A model generated the notes under the pieces. It ran no database searches, was not told the origin of the DNA, and saw only the letters and a program-made list of their open reading frames with translations. A program made the position numbers and the translations under genes. From assembly GCF_900100535.1 (NCBI RefSeq), contig NZ_FNDG01000024.1, forward strand, positions 1 to 64,000: a stretch of 64,000 bases of DNA, given 5' to 3'. Below are positions 32,920-41,931 of this stretch, piece by piece (the stretch's first letter is position 1; each line of letters opens with the position of its first letter). This DNA is from Phytopseudomonas flavescens. GTDB lineage: Bacteria > Pseudomonadota > Gammaproteobacteria > Pseudomonadales > Pseudomonadaceae.

Positions 32920-34653
32920 CTAGGCTTGCAGTTTGGCCAGCGCGGCGCCCGCATCGAGGTAGGCGCCGGCCTGTTCGCGGAGGGTCAGTTTGCCGCTCGT
33001 TGGAGCGGTGACCTGGGTTTCCATCTTCATGGCTTCCATCACGGCGATCACCTCGCCGGCTGCCACCTGGGCGCCATCTTCGACCAGCCAGGCATGCAGG
33101 TTGCCGGAAATCGGCGCTGTCACCAGGCCTTCTTCCGCTGCGGGGGCCGCTGCCTGGGGAGCCGCTTGGGTTTCACCGGCCAGCGGTGCCAGGCCTTGCA
33201 GCAATGCACTGGGCAAACCCAGTTCATGGCGTTTGCCGTCGATCTCGATGAAGGTGCGCAGCACGGCGGCATCAGCGGCCGGCAAGGTGCGTGGCGCCAG
33301 GGTGATCTGTTCGGCGAAATCGGTCTCGATCCAGCGCGTGTGCACGGCGAAGCGCTCGGGGCCGGTGAAGTCGTCGTGGGCCATCACGGCCTGGTGGAAC
33401 GGCAGCACCGAGGCGATCCCTTCGATCTGGAATTCGGCCAGCGCACGGCGGGCGCGAGCGATGGCCTGTTCGCGGGTGGCGCCGGTGACAATCAGTTTGG
33501 CCATCATCGAGTCGAAGCTGCCGGGCACTTTCGAGCCGCTTTGCACGCCGCTGTCCAGGCGCACGCCGGGACCGCTCGGGGGGCGGAATGCAGCGATCTG
33601 CCCCGGGGTGGGCAGGAAGCCCTTGCCGGCATCTTCTGCGTTGATACGGAATTCGAAGCTGTGACCACGGGGTGTTGGCGTTTCGCTGAACGACAGCGGC
33701 AGGCCGTCGGCGACACGCAGTTGTTCGATCACCAGATCGATGCCGGTGGTTTCTTCGGTGACCGGGTGTTCGACCTGCAGGCGGGTGTTCACCTCCAGGA
33801 ACGACAGGGTGCCATCGGCGCTGAGCAGGAACTCCACGGTACCGGCGCCGACGTAGCCAGCCTTGGTGCAGATGGCGTGAGCGGCCTGGTGGATGCGCTG
33901 GCGTTGCTCGTCACTGATGAAGGGCGCAGGTGCCTCTTCCACCAGTTTCTGGTTACGCCGCTGCAACGAACAGTCCCGCGTGCCGACCACCACCACGTTG
34001 CCATGGGTATCGGCGATCACTTGCGCCTCGATGTGCCGTGGACGGTCGAGGAACTGCTCGACGAAGCATTCGCCACGCCCGAACGCCGCCTCGGCTTCGC
34101 GTACTGCCGAGGCGTACAGCTCGGCGACTTCATCCATGCGCCAGGCCACTTTCATGCCCCGCCCACCGCCGCCGAACGCGGCCTTGATGGCGATTGGCAG
34201 ACCATGCTGCTCGGCGAAGGCCAGCACTTCGGCAGCACTTTGCACCGGGCCGGGCGTACCGGCGACCAGGGGCGCGCCGACCTGCTGGGCAAGCTTGCGG
34301 GCCTCGACCTTGTCGCCGAGCACGTCGATGGTTTCCGGGTTGGGGCCGATCCAGATCAGCGCGGCGTCCTGCACGGCACGGGCGAAGTCGGCACGCTCGG
34401 AGAGAAAACCGTAGCCCGGGTGCACGGCATCGGCACCGGCGCGTTTGGCGATGGCCAGCAGTTTGCCGATGTCGAGGTAGGTGTCGGCAGGGCGCTCGCC
34501 GTCCAGGGCGTAGGCTTCGTCGGCCTGGCGGACGTGCAGGGCGTCGATGTCGGCGTTGGCGTACACGGCCACCGAACCCACGCCGTGATCACGACAGGCG
34601 CGGGCAATGCGCACGGCGATTTCACCACGGTTGGCGATTAGTACTTTTTTCAT
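32920..34653 (-). CDS. Biotin carboxylase fused to biotin carboxyl carrier domain
   Basis: A 577-residue protein. Residues about 1-445 are the biotin carboxylase, with KVLIANRGEIAVRIARAC, ATP-grasp loop FGGGGRGMK, and EVNTRLQVEHPVTE. The last 75 residues form a biotinyl domain with the acceptor Lys K543 in VMEAMKMET. It carboxylates its own biotin using ATP and bicarbonate. The probable carboxyltransferase partner is the PxpBC-type protein encoded immediately upstream, with a four-base overlap. Together they resemble a split urea carboxylase. The substrate is unknown. Confidence 0.9.
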   Translation of the reverse strand: MKKVLIANRGEIAVRIARACRDHGVGSVAVYANADIDALHVRQADEAYALDGERPADTYLDIGKLLAIAKRAGADAVHPGYGFLSERADFARAVQDAALIWIGPNPETIDVLGDKVEARKLAQQVGAPLVAGTPGPVQSAAEVLAFAEQHGLPIAIKAAFGGGGRGMKVAWRMDEVAELYASAVREAEAAFGRGECFVEQFLDRPRHIEAQVIADTHGNVVVVGTRDCSLQRRNQKLVEEAPAPFISDEQRQRIHQAAHAICTKAGYVGAGTVEFLLSADGTLSFLEVNTRLQVEHPVTEETTGIDLVIEQLRVADGLPLSFSETPTPRGHSFEFRINAEDAGKGFLPTPGQIAAFRPPSGPGVRLDSGVQSGSKVPGSFDSMMAKLIVTGATREQAIARARRALAEFQIEGIASVLPFHQAVMAHDDFTGPERFAVHTRWIETDFAEQITLAPRTLPAADAAVLRTFIEIDGKRHELGLPSALLQGLAPLAGETQAAPQAAAPAAEEGLVTAPISGNLHAWLVEDGAQVAAGEVIAVMEAMKMETQVTAPTSGKLTLREQAGAYLDAGAALAKLQA

Positions 34654-36263
34654 GGGATCTCTTTCACGTCGGCAGTGGAAAGGAGGGCGTCGGCCTGCAG
34701 CTCGGCGAACGCATCGATCGGATTGAAGCGGATCTGCGCATTGATCGGTATCTGCCCGGCCAGGTCCAGATGGTGGCTGGCCACGGCGGCGATCACCGGG
34801 TAGCCGCCGGTCAGCGGATGGTCGGCAAGAAACAGCACCGGTTGGCCACTGGCAGGCACCTGAATGGCGCCGAGCGAGGTGCCTTCGCTGGGCAGCTCGT
34901 CAGGGTTGCAACGCTCCAGCGGCACCTCACCGGCGAGGCGAATGCCCACCCGATTGGATTGCGGGGTGACGCGCCATAGCTGGCTGCTCAGCCGTTCGAT
35001 GGCGGCTTGGGTGAACCAGTCGCTGCGCGGGCCCATGACCACATCCAGGGTGATCACGTCGTTAGCGGTCGGTAGCGCGAAGGCGGGCGCTTCCTGCACC
35101 GATACGCTGCCGCCACCGCTGGTTTCGTTGAAGCCCAGCCGGTCGCCGGCAGCCAGGGCCGGGGGGCCGACCTGGGCCAGGGTGTCGGTGGCCAGGCTGC
35201 CCAGCACGGGCGCGACAGCGAAGCCGCCGCGAATCGCCAGGTAGCTGCGCAAACCCGCCTTGGGGGGACCCAGGCTGACGCGGTCGCCGTCTTCCAGTTC
35301 GATGGGCTGGTAATTGTCAGGCTGCCACTGCAGGCCGCTGGCGGTGGTCACGGTCAGCGGCGTCTGCGCGCCGGTGACGGCGATGATGGTGCGTCCATGG
35401 CAGACGAAGCTCAGGCCGCCGAGCACCACTTCCAGGCCGGCGCTGGCGGAGTCGTTGCCCACGGCGCGATTGGCCGCGCGCAGGGCGCCACGATCCAGCG
35501 CGCCGGACATCGACACGCCCTGGTCGGTGTGACCGGCGCGGCCGAGATCCTGCAGCACGCTCTGCAGGCCGGGGGTGAGAATTTCCAGGTGGGCGCCGCT
35601 GCATGTTTCGCTGGCCGCGGGCTGTTCGTGCGCTGGCAGGCCGCCGGGCGGTAGTGGCCCGGCATCCGTGAAGCGCACCTTGTAGCCGGGGCGCAGCAGG
35701 GCCGGTTCGTCGCGCCCCAGATCCCACATCTGCAAGGGCGTGACGCCGATGATCTGCCAGCCGCCGGGGCTGGCTTTCGGGTAGATGCCACTGAAGTTGC
35801 CCGCCAGCGCCACCGCACCAGCCGGGATGCGCGTGCGCGGGGTTGCTCGGCGCGGTACCTGAAAGCCCGCGCCCCCGGTGAGATAACCGAAGCCCGGCGC
35901 GAAGCCGCAGAAGGCGACCTCGTAGTCTGCGCTGGTATGGCGGCTGACTACTTCTTCACGGCTGATGCCCAACAAGCTGGCGACCTCGTCGAGATCCTCG
36001 CCGTTGTAATGCACGGGGATCTCCACGCGGCGGCTTTCCCGCGTGCTGCGCTGGCTCAGGTCGCGGCGGGCGATGTGGTTGATCAGCACCTGCCGGTCGA
36101 CAGCACTGGGTCGGTACTGGATCAGCAAGGTGCGCGCTGCCGGGACGATTTCTTCGATGCCGGCTATGGGGGTGGCCTGCAGCGAGTCGAACAGCGCCAG
36201 GGTTTCGTCCAGATCGGCCAGTTCCACCAGCAACGCATCCAGATTGACGGGGAGAAAACGCAC
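34650..36263 (-). CDS. Fused 5-oxoprolinase subunits B and C (PxpB-PxpC; carboxyltransferase-like)
   Basis: A 537-residue fusion. Residues about 1-215 are PxpB/KipI-like (FCGFAPGFGYLTG and VPRRATPRTRIPAGAVALAG) and residues about 225-525 are PxpC/KipA-like (SVLQDLGRAGHTDQGVSMSGALDRGALRAANRAVGN). These domains form either the ATP-dependent 5-oxoprolinase with PxpA, or the carboxyltransferase half of urea carboxylase. The cluster encodes both PxpA and a biotin carboxylase, so either use is possible. It starts nine bases after the DUF1445 gene. Confidence 0.9.
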   Translation of the reverse strand: MRFLPVNLDALLVELADLDETLALFDSLQATPIAGIEEIVPAARTLLIQYRPSAVDRQVLINHIARRDLSQRSTRESRRVEIPVHYNGEDLDEVASLLGISREEVVSRHTSADYEVAFCGFAPGFGYLTGGAGFQVPRRATPRTRIPAGAVALAGNFSGIYPKASPGGWQIIGVTPLQMWDLGRDEPALLRPGYKVRFTDAGPLPPGGLPAHEQPAASETCSGAHLEILTPGLQSVLQDLGRAGHTDQGVSMSGALDRGALRAANRAVGNDSASAGLEVVLGGLSFVCHGRTIIAVTGAQTPLTVTTASGLQWQPDNYQPIELEDGDRVSLGPPKAGLRSYLAIRGGFAVAPVLGSLATDTLAQVGPPALAAGDRLGFNETSGGGSVSVQEAPAFALPTANDVITLDVVMGPRSDWFTQAAIERLSSQLWRVTPQSNRVGIRLAGEVPLERCNPDELPSEGTSLGAIQVPASGQPVLFLADHPLTGGYPVIAAVASHHLDLAGQIPINAQIRFNPIDAFAELQADALLSTADVKEIP

Positions 36264-36272
36264 TGCAAGCTC

Positions 36273-37079
36273 CTACACGTGGTACGTGCTGTCGGGCACG
36301 TCGGTGATGAACATATGGCCTGGCGAATGGGTAATCGCGAACGGCACGCCGGAAGCCATGACGGCCGCCTGGGGCGTGACGCCGCAGGCCCAGAACACGG
36401 GTATCTCACCTGCGTCGATACGCACGGGGTCGCCGAAATCCGGTTTCTGCAGGTCGGCGATACCCAGGCGTTGTGGCTCGCCGATATGCACCGGGGCGCC
36501 ATGCACCGAGGGGTAGCGCCCGGAAATCCCGGCCGCTTCGGCGACGCGATCCGCCGGGATCGGCCGCATCGACACCACCATCTCACCGTGCAGACGGCCT
36601 GCGGGGCGGCAGGCGCGGTTGGTGCGGTACATCGGTACGTTGCAGCCATCGGCGATATGCCGTACTTCGATGCCGGCTTCCTGCAGGCCGGTTTCGAAGG
36701 TGAAGCTGCAGCCGATCAGAAAGGCCACCAGGTCCGGGTGCTCCGCCCAGGCTGCGCTCGCATCGCTGACCTCTTCGGCCAGCTTGCCGTCGCGCCAGAT
36801 GCGGTACAGCGGAATGTCGGTACGCAGGTCGGCGCCTTCGGCCAATACGGTACGCGGGCTGCCGGCGTCGCTGACGTCCAGCACCGGGCAGGCCTTCGGG
36901 TTGCGCTGGGCGTAGAGCAGGAAGTCGTAGGCCCAGTCGCGGGGCAGGGCGATCAGGTTGGCCTGGGTCATGCCGGGAGCGATACCGGCGGAGGGCGCGA
37001 TCAGGCCGTTACGGTACCGAGCGCGGGCTTCGCGTGCGGCGGCGATGGCGGCCTGTCGGGCGCGTTGCAGGGCGTTCAT
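36273..37079 (-). CDS. DUF1445 putative hydro-lyase / D-glutamate cyclase-like protein
   Basis: A 268-residue protein of the DUF1445 (YcsI/PSHT-type) family, recognised by GIAPGMTQANLIALPRDWAYDFLLYAQRN, PLYRIWRDGKL, FLIGCSFTFE and SPGHMFITD. The eukaryotic D-glutamate cyclase, which makes 5-oxo-D-proline, contains a related domain. That would fit an operon for 5-oxoproline use. The start overlaps the pxpA stop by four bases. Confidence 0.85.
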   Translation of the reverse strand: MNALQRARQAAIAAAREARARYRNGLIAPSAGIAPGMTQANLIALPRDWAYDFLLYAQRNPKACPVLDVSDAGSPRTVLAEGADLRTDIPLYRIWRDGKLAEEVSDASAAWAEHPDLVAFLIGCSFTFETGLQEAGIEVRHIADGCNVPMYRTNRACRPAGRLHGEMVVSMRPIPADRVAEAAGISGRYPSVHGAPVHIGEPQRLGIADLQKPDFGDPVRIDAGEIPVFWACGVTPQAAVMASGVPFAITHSPGHMFITDVPDSTYHV

Positions 37080-37846
37080 CGGGCGGCTCCGGCAAAGGAT
37101 TGCAGGGCCACGCCGGACTTCTCCAGCAGCTGGCGGACCTCGAGGGCCATCTGAATGGCGCCGGGGCTGTCGCCATGCACGCAGATGGAATCGGCCTCGA
37201 TCCGCGTCAGGCTACCGTCGATGGCTTCTATGCTGCCGTCTTCGACCAGACGCAGCATGCGCTGCGCGACGTTCTCTGCATCGTGCAGCACGGCGCCCGG
37301 CTCACGGCGTGACACCAGGGTGCCTTGCGGGGTGTAGGCACGGTCGGCGAAAGCTTCGGCAACGCAGGTCAGGCCTTCGCCCCGAGCCAGATCGACCAGG
37401 CTGGAACCGGCCAGGGCGACCAGCACCAGGCTGGGGTCGACGACGCGTATCGCCTCGATCACCGCCAGGGCCTGGCGCTGGTCATGGGCAATGGTGTTGT
37501 ACAGCGCACCATGGGGCTTCACGTAGCGCACCGACGTGCCGGCGGCATGGGCCAGCGCCTGCAGTGCGCCGATCTGGTAGATCACATCGGCGGTCAGTTC
37601 GTCACTGGCCACGTCCATGTTGCGGCGGCCAAAACCGACCAGGTCCGGATAGGCCACGTGGGCGCCGATGGTCACGCCCTTGGCCGTGGCGGCTTTCAGG
37701 GTGCGCAGGATGCCGGCCGGGTCGCCAGCGTGAAAACCGCAGGCGACGTTGGCGCTGGTCACGATGTCGAGCATTGCGGCATCGTCGCCCATGCGCCACT
37801 GGCCAAAGCTTTCGCCCAGGTCGCTGTTGAGGTCGATGTTCGGCAT
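37076..37846 (-). CDS. pxpA: 5-oxoprolinase subunit A
   Basis: A 256-residue LamB/YcsF-family protein. It begins with IDLNSDLGESFG and has NVACGFHAGDP, VTIGAHVAYPD and VKPHGALYN motifs of the metal-binding barrel. With PxpB and PxpC it hydrolyses 5-oxoproline to glutamate using ATP. It follows the NRAMP transporter by 16 bases, so uptake and use are probably co-expressed. Confidence 0.92.
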   Translation of the reverse strand: MPNIDLNSDLGESFGQWRMGDDAAMLDIVTSANVACGFHAGDPAGILRTLKAATAKGVTIGAHVAYPDLVGFGRRNMDVASDELTADVIYQIGALQALAHAAGTSVRYVKPHGALYNTIAHDQRQALAVIEAIRVVDPSLVLVALAGSSLVDLARGEGLTCVAEAFADRAYTPQGTLVSRREPGAVLHDAENVAQRMLRLVEDGSIEAIDGSLTRIEADSICVHGDSPGAIQMALEVRQLLEKSGVALQSFAGAAR

Positions 37847-37862
37847 GTCGGGTCTCCTTGAG

Positions 37863-39098
37863 TCAGGCCACGTTGAGGAAAGCGAAGATCGGGACGACCG
37901 ATTTGGCCGCCATGTACCAAGTCAATGCGCAGGTCAGCGCACCGAGTACCAGCAGCCAGCGCGGGTAGTGGTAGCCCTCCATGAGGTCGGAGCGGCACCA
38001 GCCCACGTAGATGAAAATGCTCAGGCCGATCGGCAGGATCAGGCCGTTGAAGCCGCCTGCGAAGACCAGCAGGGCGGCAGGTGGTGTACCGAGCATCAGG
38101 TAGACGCCCAAGGATAGGGCGATGAATGCCACGGTCGCCAGGTTGCGGCCGCGCTCGTCGATGGATTGGTTGAAGATGGTGATGAAGGACATCGAGGTGT
38201 AGGCCGCACCGATCACGCTGGTGATGCCCGCTGCCCAGAGGATCAGGCCGAAGGCACGCAGCCCGAATTCACCCGCTGCGGCCTGGAAGGCCTGACCCGC
38301 CGGGTTGGCGCCCTGGCCCGAGGTATCGATGACCACGCCACTGGCGACGACGCCAAGAATGGCCAGGAACAGGATGTAGCGCATCACCCCGGTGACCATG
38401 ATGCCGCTCAGTGCAGCCTTGGATACCTCGTTGATGTTTTCCACGCCGACCGTGCCACGATCCAGCAGGCGGTGGGCGCCCGCGTAGGTGATGTAGCCGC
38501 CGACCGTGCCGCCTACGATGGTGGTGATGGTCGCGAAGTTGATTTCGTCCGGCCATACCGTCTGGCGCAGCGCCTCACCGAGCGGCGGGTTGGAAGCGAA
38601 GGTCACGAAAAGGGTCAGGGCGATCATCATCACCCCCAGTACCACCATGATCCGGTCCACGGCGATGCCGGCGCGGTGCGACATGAAGATGCCGATGGCC
38701 ACCAGGGCACTGAGTGCGCCGCCCCATTTGGTATCCAGGCCCATCAGTGCGTTGAGGCCCAGACCCGAGCCTGCGATGTTGCCGATATTGAAGACCAGCC
38801 CGCCAGAGATCACCAGCACCGCCAGCAGATAGCCACTGCCGGGAATCGCCGCGTTGGCGATGTCCGACGCGCGCATGCGGGTCAGGGTGACGATGCGCCA
38901 GACGTTCAGTTGCACCACGAAGTCGATGAGGATCGAGGCCAGGATACCGAACGCGAACGCTGCACCCATGTTCGCCGTGAAGGTAGCGGTCTGGGTGATG
39001 AAGCCAGGGCCGATGGCCGAGGTCGCCATCAGGAAGATGGCCGCTATCAGGGAGGAACGACGTGAGCGGGCGAAGTCGCCGGTGGTCTGGGCCTGCAT
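37863..39098 (-). CDS. NRAMP-family transporter
   Basis: A 411-residue membrane protein with about 11 helices. The first helix segment (FLMATSAIGPGFITQTATFTANMGAAFAFG) corresponds to the DPGN helix of NRAMP carriers but reads GPGF, without the metal-coordinating Asp and Asn. It may therefore not transport divalent metals. Location upstream of pxpA suggests uptake of the operon's substrate or a counter-ion. The ATG at 39098 has AGGAG seven bases upstream. Confidence 0.85.
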   Translation of the reverse strand: MQAQTTGDFARSRRSSLIAAIFLMATSAIGPGFITQTATFTANMGAAFAFGILASILIDFVVQLNVWRIVTLTRMRASDIANAAIPGSGYLLAVLVISGGLVFNIGNIAGSGLGLNALMGLDTKWGGALSALVAIGIFMSHRAGIAVDRIMVVLGVMMIALTLFVTFASNPPLGEALRQTVWPDEINFATITTIVGGTVGGYITYAGAHRLLDRGTVGVENINEVSKAALSGIMVTGVMRYILFLAILGVVASGVVIDTSGQGANPAGQAFQAAAGEFGLRAFGLILWAAGITSVIGAAYTSMSFITIFNQSIDERGRNLATVAFIALSLGVYLMLGTPPAALLVFAGGFNGLILPIGLSIFIYVGWCRSDLMEGYHYPRWLLVLGALTCALTWYMAAKSVVPIFAFLNVA

Positions 39099-39195
39099 GG
39101 AACACTCCTGGTGGCTGGGTGACGTATGCAGGTTGTCAGGCAATCAGCGTGCCAAATGACAGTCTGTGCGCTGTAATTGTTGATTTTATTTGCTT

Positions 39196-39212
39196 TTATT
39201 GTTCAACAATAA
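39196..39212. promoter_or_regulatory. 17-bp perfect palindrome, likely GntR operator
   Basis: TTATTGTT at 39196-39203 and AACAATAA at 39205-39212 form an 8-1-8 palindrome in the AT-rich gap between the transporter operon and the GntR gene. The core TTGTTCAACAA resembles sites of FadR-subfamily regulators. It could serve both divergent promoters. Confidence 0.65.
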
Positions 39213-39370
39213 TTATTTGATTGATGATCTATCTGCACCTTTTTGTTACCTCTTTACTCCGTAGTGATTCGCCATGGTGCGCCAGGTGACACTGTAGCCT
39301 CTTGCCTGAAGCGCGCCGCTCGGAGACCATCGTTGCTCTTCGGCTCTGCTTCGTTTGCGTGGAGCCGCCA

Positions 39371-40051
39371 ATGCTCGGTGGACCGGTGATGAACAAAGAC
39401 GTGCCTGACAACCCGCGAACGCTTGGCGAAACCGTGACCGCGGAAATTCGTCGCAAGCTGGTCGATGGCGAGCTGGTGCCTGGGCAACGGCTTTCCGAGG
39501 CGGCGCTGAGCGAAAGCCTGGATATTTCCCGCAACACCCTGCGCGAGGCTTTTCGGGTGCTGACCCAGGAAGGGTTGCTCAAGCATGAACCGAATCGCGG
39601 GGTGTTCGTGTCGGTGCCGGACATGGCGTCGATCATCGAAATCTACCGGGCGCGTCGATTCATCGAGTGCCAGGCCCTGGTACAGGCCTACCCCAAGCAT
39701 CCGGCGGTCAAGCGCATGCGCGAAGCGGTGGCCTCGGCACAGCGCAGCGCCGAAGTGCCTGACTGGGGCGCGGTAGGCACGGCCAACATGGCCTTTCATG
39801 CCGCCATCGTCGAACTCGCCGATAGTCAGCGGCTGAACACCTTCTATGGGCACCTGTCCGCCGAGTTGCGCCTGGTGTTCGGCCTGCTCAACGACGCCGA
39901 ATTCCTGCATGCGCCCTACATCGAGATGAATGCGGCGATTCTCGAGCGCCTGGAAGCGGGGCGGCCAGAGGAGGCGGCCAAAGCGCTGGACAGCTACCTG
40001 GTGCAATCCGAGCGCACCATCCTGGCGGCTTATGCGCGGCGTGGCGCCTGA
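39371..40051 (+). CDS. GntR-family (FadR subfamily) transcriptional regulator
   Basis: A 226-residue regulator with an N-terminal winged helix (about 15-80: VPGQRLSEAALSESLDISRNTLREAFRVLTQEGLL) and a C-terminal all-helical FCD effector domain (about 85-220: RRFIECQAL, NMAFHAAIVELA). Starts at 39371 (GGAG upstream) or 39389 are possible. It is divergent from the NRAMP-pxp-biotin carboxylase operon, and a perfect palindrome lies between them, so it most likely regulates that operon. Its stop is two bases from the converging prtN stop. Confidence 0.9.
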   Translation: MLGGPVMNKDVPDNPRTLGETVTAEIRRKLVDGELVPGQRLSEAALSESLDISRNTLREAFRVLTQEGLLKHEPNRGVFVSVPDMASIIEIYRARRFIECQALVQAYPKHPAVKRMREAVASAQRSAEVPDWGAVGTANMAFHAAIVELADSQRLNTFYGHLSAELRLVFGLLNDAEFLHAPYIEMNAAILERLEAGRPEEAAKALDSYLVQSERTILAAYARRGA

Positions 40052-40053
40052 GA

Positions 40054-40365
40054 TCAGTCGACCGTGTAGCTGCCTCGATCCTCCGCGCACAAGCTGCCGC
40101 TACTGTTGGCGGCGGTCGCGCAGTTGTCGATGTAGGTCGCCAGGTGATGCAGTTCGATGAACTTGGGCGCCTTGGCGCTGCTGTCCAGGGTGGTCACCGG
40201 CAGGTTCAGGCGCCCCGAGGTGATGGCGCGGATGAAGTTGTCCGGACTCAGGTGGCGAAAGTAAACCGTGCGGACCCGGTCGATGGGCACCAGCACGTCG
40301 CCGTGGATGCGGAAAAGTAGCTCCAGCGTCTGTAGCGGCACTGGCTGCTCAGGCTGAGTGTTCAT
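40054..40365 (-). CDS. prtN: PrtN-type pyocin/tailocin activator (module A)
   Basis: A 103-residue protein matching PrtN: TLELLFRIHGDVLVPIDRVRTVYFRHLSPDNFIRAITSGRLNLPVTTLDSSAKAPKFIELHHLATYIDN. PrtN activates late tailocin genes during DNA damage. It lies directly downstream of the PrtR-type repressor, 52 bases away, on the same strand. A second PrtN paralogue is at 45447. There is no space for a terminator between its stop and that of the host gntR gene (TGAGATCA). Confidence 0.9.
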   Translation of the reverse strand: MNTQPEQPVPLQTLELLFRIHGDVLVPIDRVRTVYFRHLSPDNFIRAITSGRLNLPVTTLDSSAKAPKFIELHHLATYIDNCATAANSSGSLCAEDRGSYTVD

Positions 40366-40417
40366 GGCAAGGCTCGATGTGGGTAATGACGCTCGTTCCG
40401 GTTGACAGGTCGGGTGA

Positions 40418-41080
40418 TCATTCTTCGGCGAAGCGCGACGACTTGAGAATGCCGCCCACCAGGTGGATCTTGCTGACTCCGGCCTGCGGTATGTGGAGGG
40501 GCGGGTGGTTCTGGTTGACGCTGTCGAAGCGGTACACACCGTCGCGCAGGTAGATGTACTCCTTGATCATCGTCTGCCCGTCCGAGGTGCGCACCATCAC
40601 TTCATCGCCCGTGTGGAAGGCCTTGTTCGGTTCGATCAACACGTACTCGCCGTTCTTGATCCGCGGGTGCATGCTGTCGCCGCTCACCCGCAGGCCATAG
40701 GCGTTGGGGTCGTCGCTGTGGATACGCAGGTAGCCGTCGCCATGGCCGACGGGAAAGTCGATTTCCTCGAAATACCCATGGGTGCCCAGTTGCGCATGCC
40801 CCACCACCGGCACCGTGCCGCCGCGGGCGTGGCCCACGTCCAGGGTGTCTGCCCGTGGCGCGAGTGCCGAGGGCAGCGCGTCGCCACCTGCCAGCTCGGC
40901 GAGGCTCACCCCCAGTGCTGGCGCGAGCAGCAGCAGGTCCGCGAGGCTGGGCTCGCGCAAGTCACTTTCGTAGTTGCCGATGCGCGACTGGGATGACCAG
41001 CCGCACGCTTCGGCCAGCGCTTGCTGGCTGAGCCCCATGCCTTTACGCAGGTGCTTGATGCGTTTGCCGAGGGTTTCCAT
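40418..41080 (-). CDS. prtR: PrtR-type repressor, HTH_XRE plus S24 peptidase domain (module A)
   Basis: A 220-residue phage-type repressor. The N-terminal HTH (about 5-60: MGLSQQALAEACGWSSQSRIGNYE) is followed by a LexA/CI-like domain with the catalytic pair S136 (GDSMHP) and K173 (TMIKEY). The segment that should hold the Ala-Gly cleavage bond reads VGHAQLG, so normal self-cleavage is doubtful. It presumably represses the neighbouring prtN. GGAG precedes the start. TAATCAC and GTGATTA at 41094 and 41149 flank the likely promoter. Confidence 0.9.
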   Translation of the reverse strand: METLGKRIKHLRKGMGLSQQALAEACGWSSQSRIGNYESDLREPSLADLLLLAPALGVSLAELAGGDALPSALAPRADTLDVGHARGGTVPVVGHAQLGTHGYFEEIDFPVGHGDGYLRIHSDDPNAYGLRVSGDSMHPRIKNGEYVLIEPNKAFHTGDEVMVRTSDGQTMIKEYIYLRDGVYRFDSVNQNHPPLHIPQAGVSKIHLVGGILKSSRFAEE

Positions 41081-41268
41081 GGTGACGCTCCGTTAATCAC
41101 GATGTGAAATACTTATAGCGTAAACCCACCTTGAATAAAACACGGTTTGTGATTATTTTCAGGGTGTCGGTTACCGCAAAGGCCGGTACCGTCCTTCAAC
41201 CCGTCGGGCGTCATGAGCGTCAGGGGCCGAGCCGTTATCGCCACCGGCAGGGTGGCAGGAGGAGCGTG

Positions 41269-41625
41269 GTGATTTCCTATATCGACGAGGCATTGCAGCT
41301 GTGGGCCGATGAGCGCCGAGCCGGCGACAACGATGCTGTTTCACTGGGCTGCAACGTCATCGCCTCGCTGATGGCGTCCCAGGGTGTGCTCTACCGTGGC
41401 TCGCCGGGTAGCCGTGTGCTGCTCGACAGAGCGGCGGAGATCGAATGGATCGTCGGCAAGCACCTGTCGCCGGAGCTGCGACAGGTGGTCATCGAGCAGT
41501 ATTGTGCTGGCTCGTTGCCGAGTCATAAGTGGTCAGCCTGTGGCTGCAGTCGCTCACAGTTCTATCGGCGCCTGGGGAAGGCGCACACGATCATCCACTC
41601 TCAACTCCTGAAGCGCGCCGCCTGA
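41269..41625 (+). CDS. Q-like late regulator of tailocin (PA0613-type), module A
   Basis: A 118-residue protein with a GTG start at 41269 preceded by AGGAGG. It is related to the module B protein at 48627: shared YIDE/MDEMLxLWA start, RGSPGSR, PWSADIE-like region and the C-terminal YRRL motif. The segment SACGCSRSQFYRRLGKAH looks like a helix-turn-helix as in RinA/ArpU/Q-type phage late regulators. It sits directly upstream of a promoter and terminator, the usual place of an antiterminator gene. The function is inferred. Confidence 0.7.
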   Translation: MISYIDEALQLWADERRAGDNDAVSLGCNVIASLMASQGVLYRGSPGSRVLLDRAAEIEWIVGKHLSPELRQVVIEQYCAGSLPSHKWSACGCSRSQFYRRLGKAHTIIHSQLLKRAA

Positions 41626-41788
41626 GCGCGCGTCTCATTTCTGCGCCTGCCGATTCTCCAGCCTGCAGCGCCGCCCGGCGCACGTTTTCCCTCCTGACAC
41701 CTGGATGTCCTGGCGACACGCTTCGATCACCGTGTCGGCCAGTGCGTACGCCCCTGTTTCGTGGGGCTGCGCTTACCAGACCCGATCG

Positions 41789-41880
41789 TGTCCGTTTTTT
41801 TTCGGCGGGTCTCCGCTGATGGCGGGCGGTGTGTTGTGACACCGGGAATCGGGGGATATAAATTCATCAACGTCAACGAG
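41789..41880 (+). promoter_or_regulatory. Tailocin late promoter element, copy A
   Basis: Starts TGTCCGTTTTTTTTCGG, continues GTCTCCGCTGAT, CACCGGGAAT and ends with TATAAATTCATC (TATAAAT at 41857-41863). The same elements, in the same order, occur at 49284-49385 ahead of the second holin pair. TATAAAT is a good -10 box. The upstream T-rich part may bind PrtN or the Q-like protein. A terminator follows 42 bases after the -10. Confidence 0.75.
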
Positions 41881-41904
41881 CTGGGCCCGTCGCCAGCTTG
41901 GCGG

Positions 41905-41931
41905 AGCCCGGCCGGCACGGCCGGGCTTTTT
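41905..41931 (+). terminator. Leader terminator of module A (tR'-like)
   Basis: AGCCCGGCCG and CGGCCGGGCT around GCA form a 10-bp GC-rich stem followed by five T. It lies 42 bases after the -10 of the late promoter and about 270 bases before the first holin gene, so unmodified polymerase would stop here. Confidence 0.85.

Noticed and set aside
32803..34641. Plus-strand ORF of 612 codons opposite the biotin carboxylase
   Set aside because: Shadow frame of a protein with intact ATP-grasp and biotinyl motifs.
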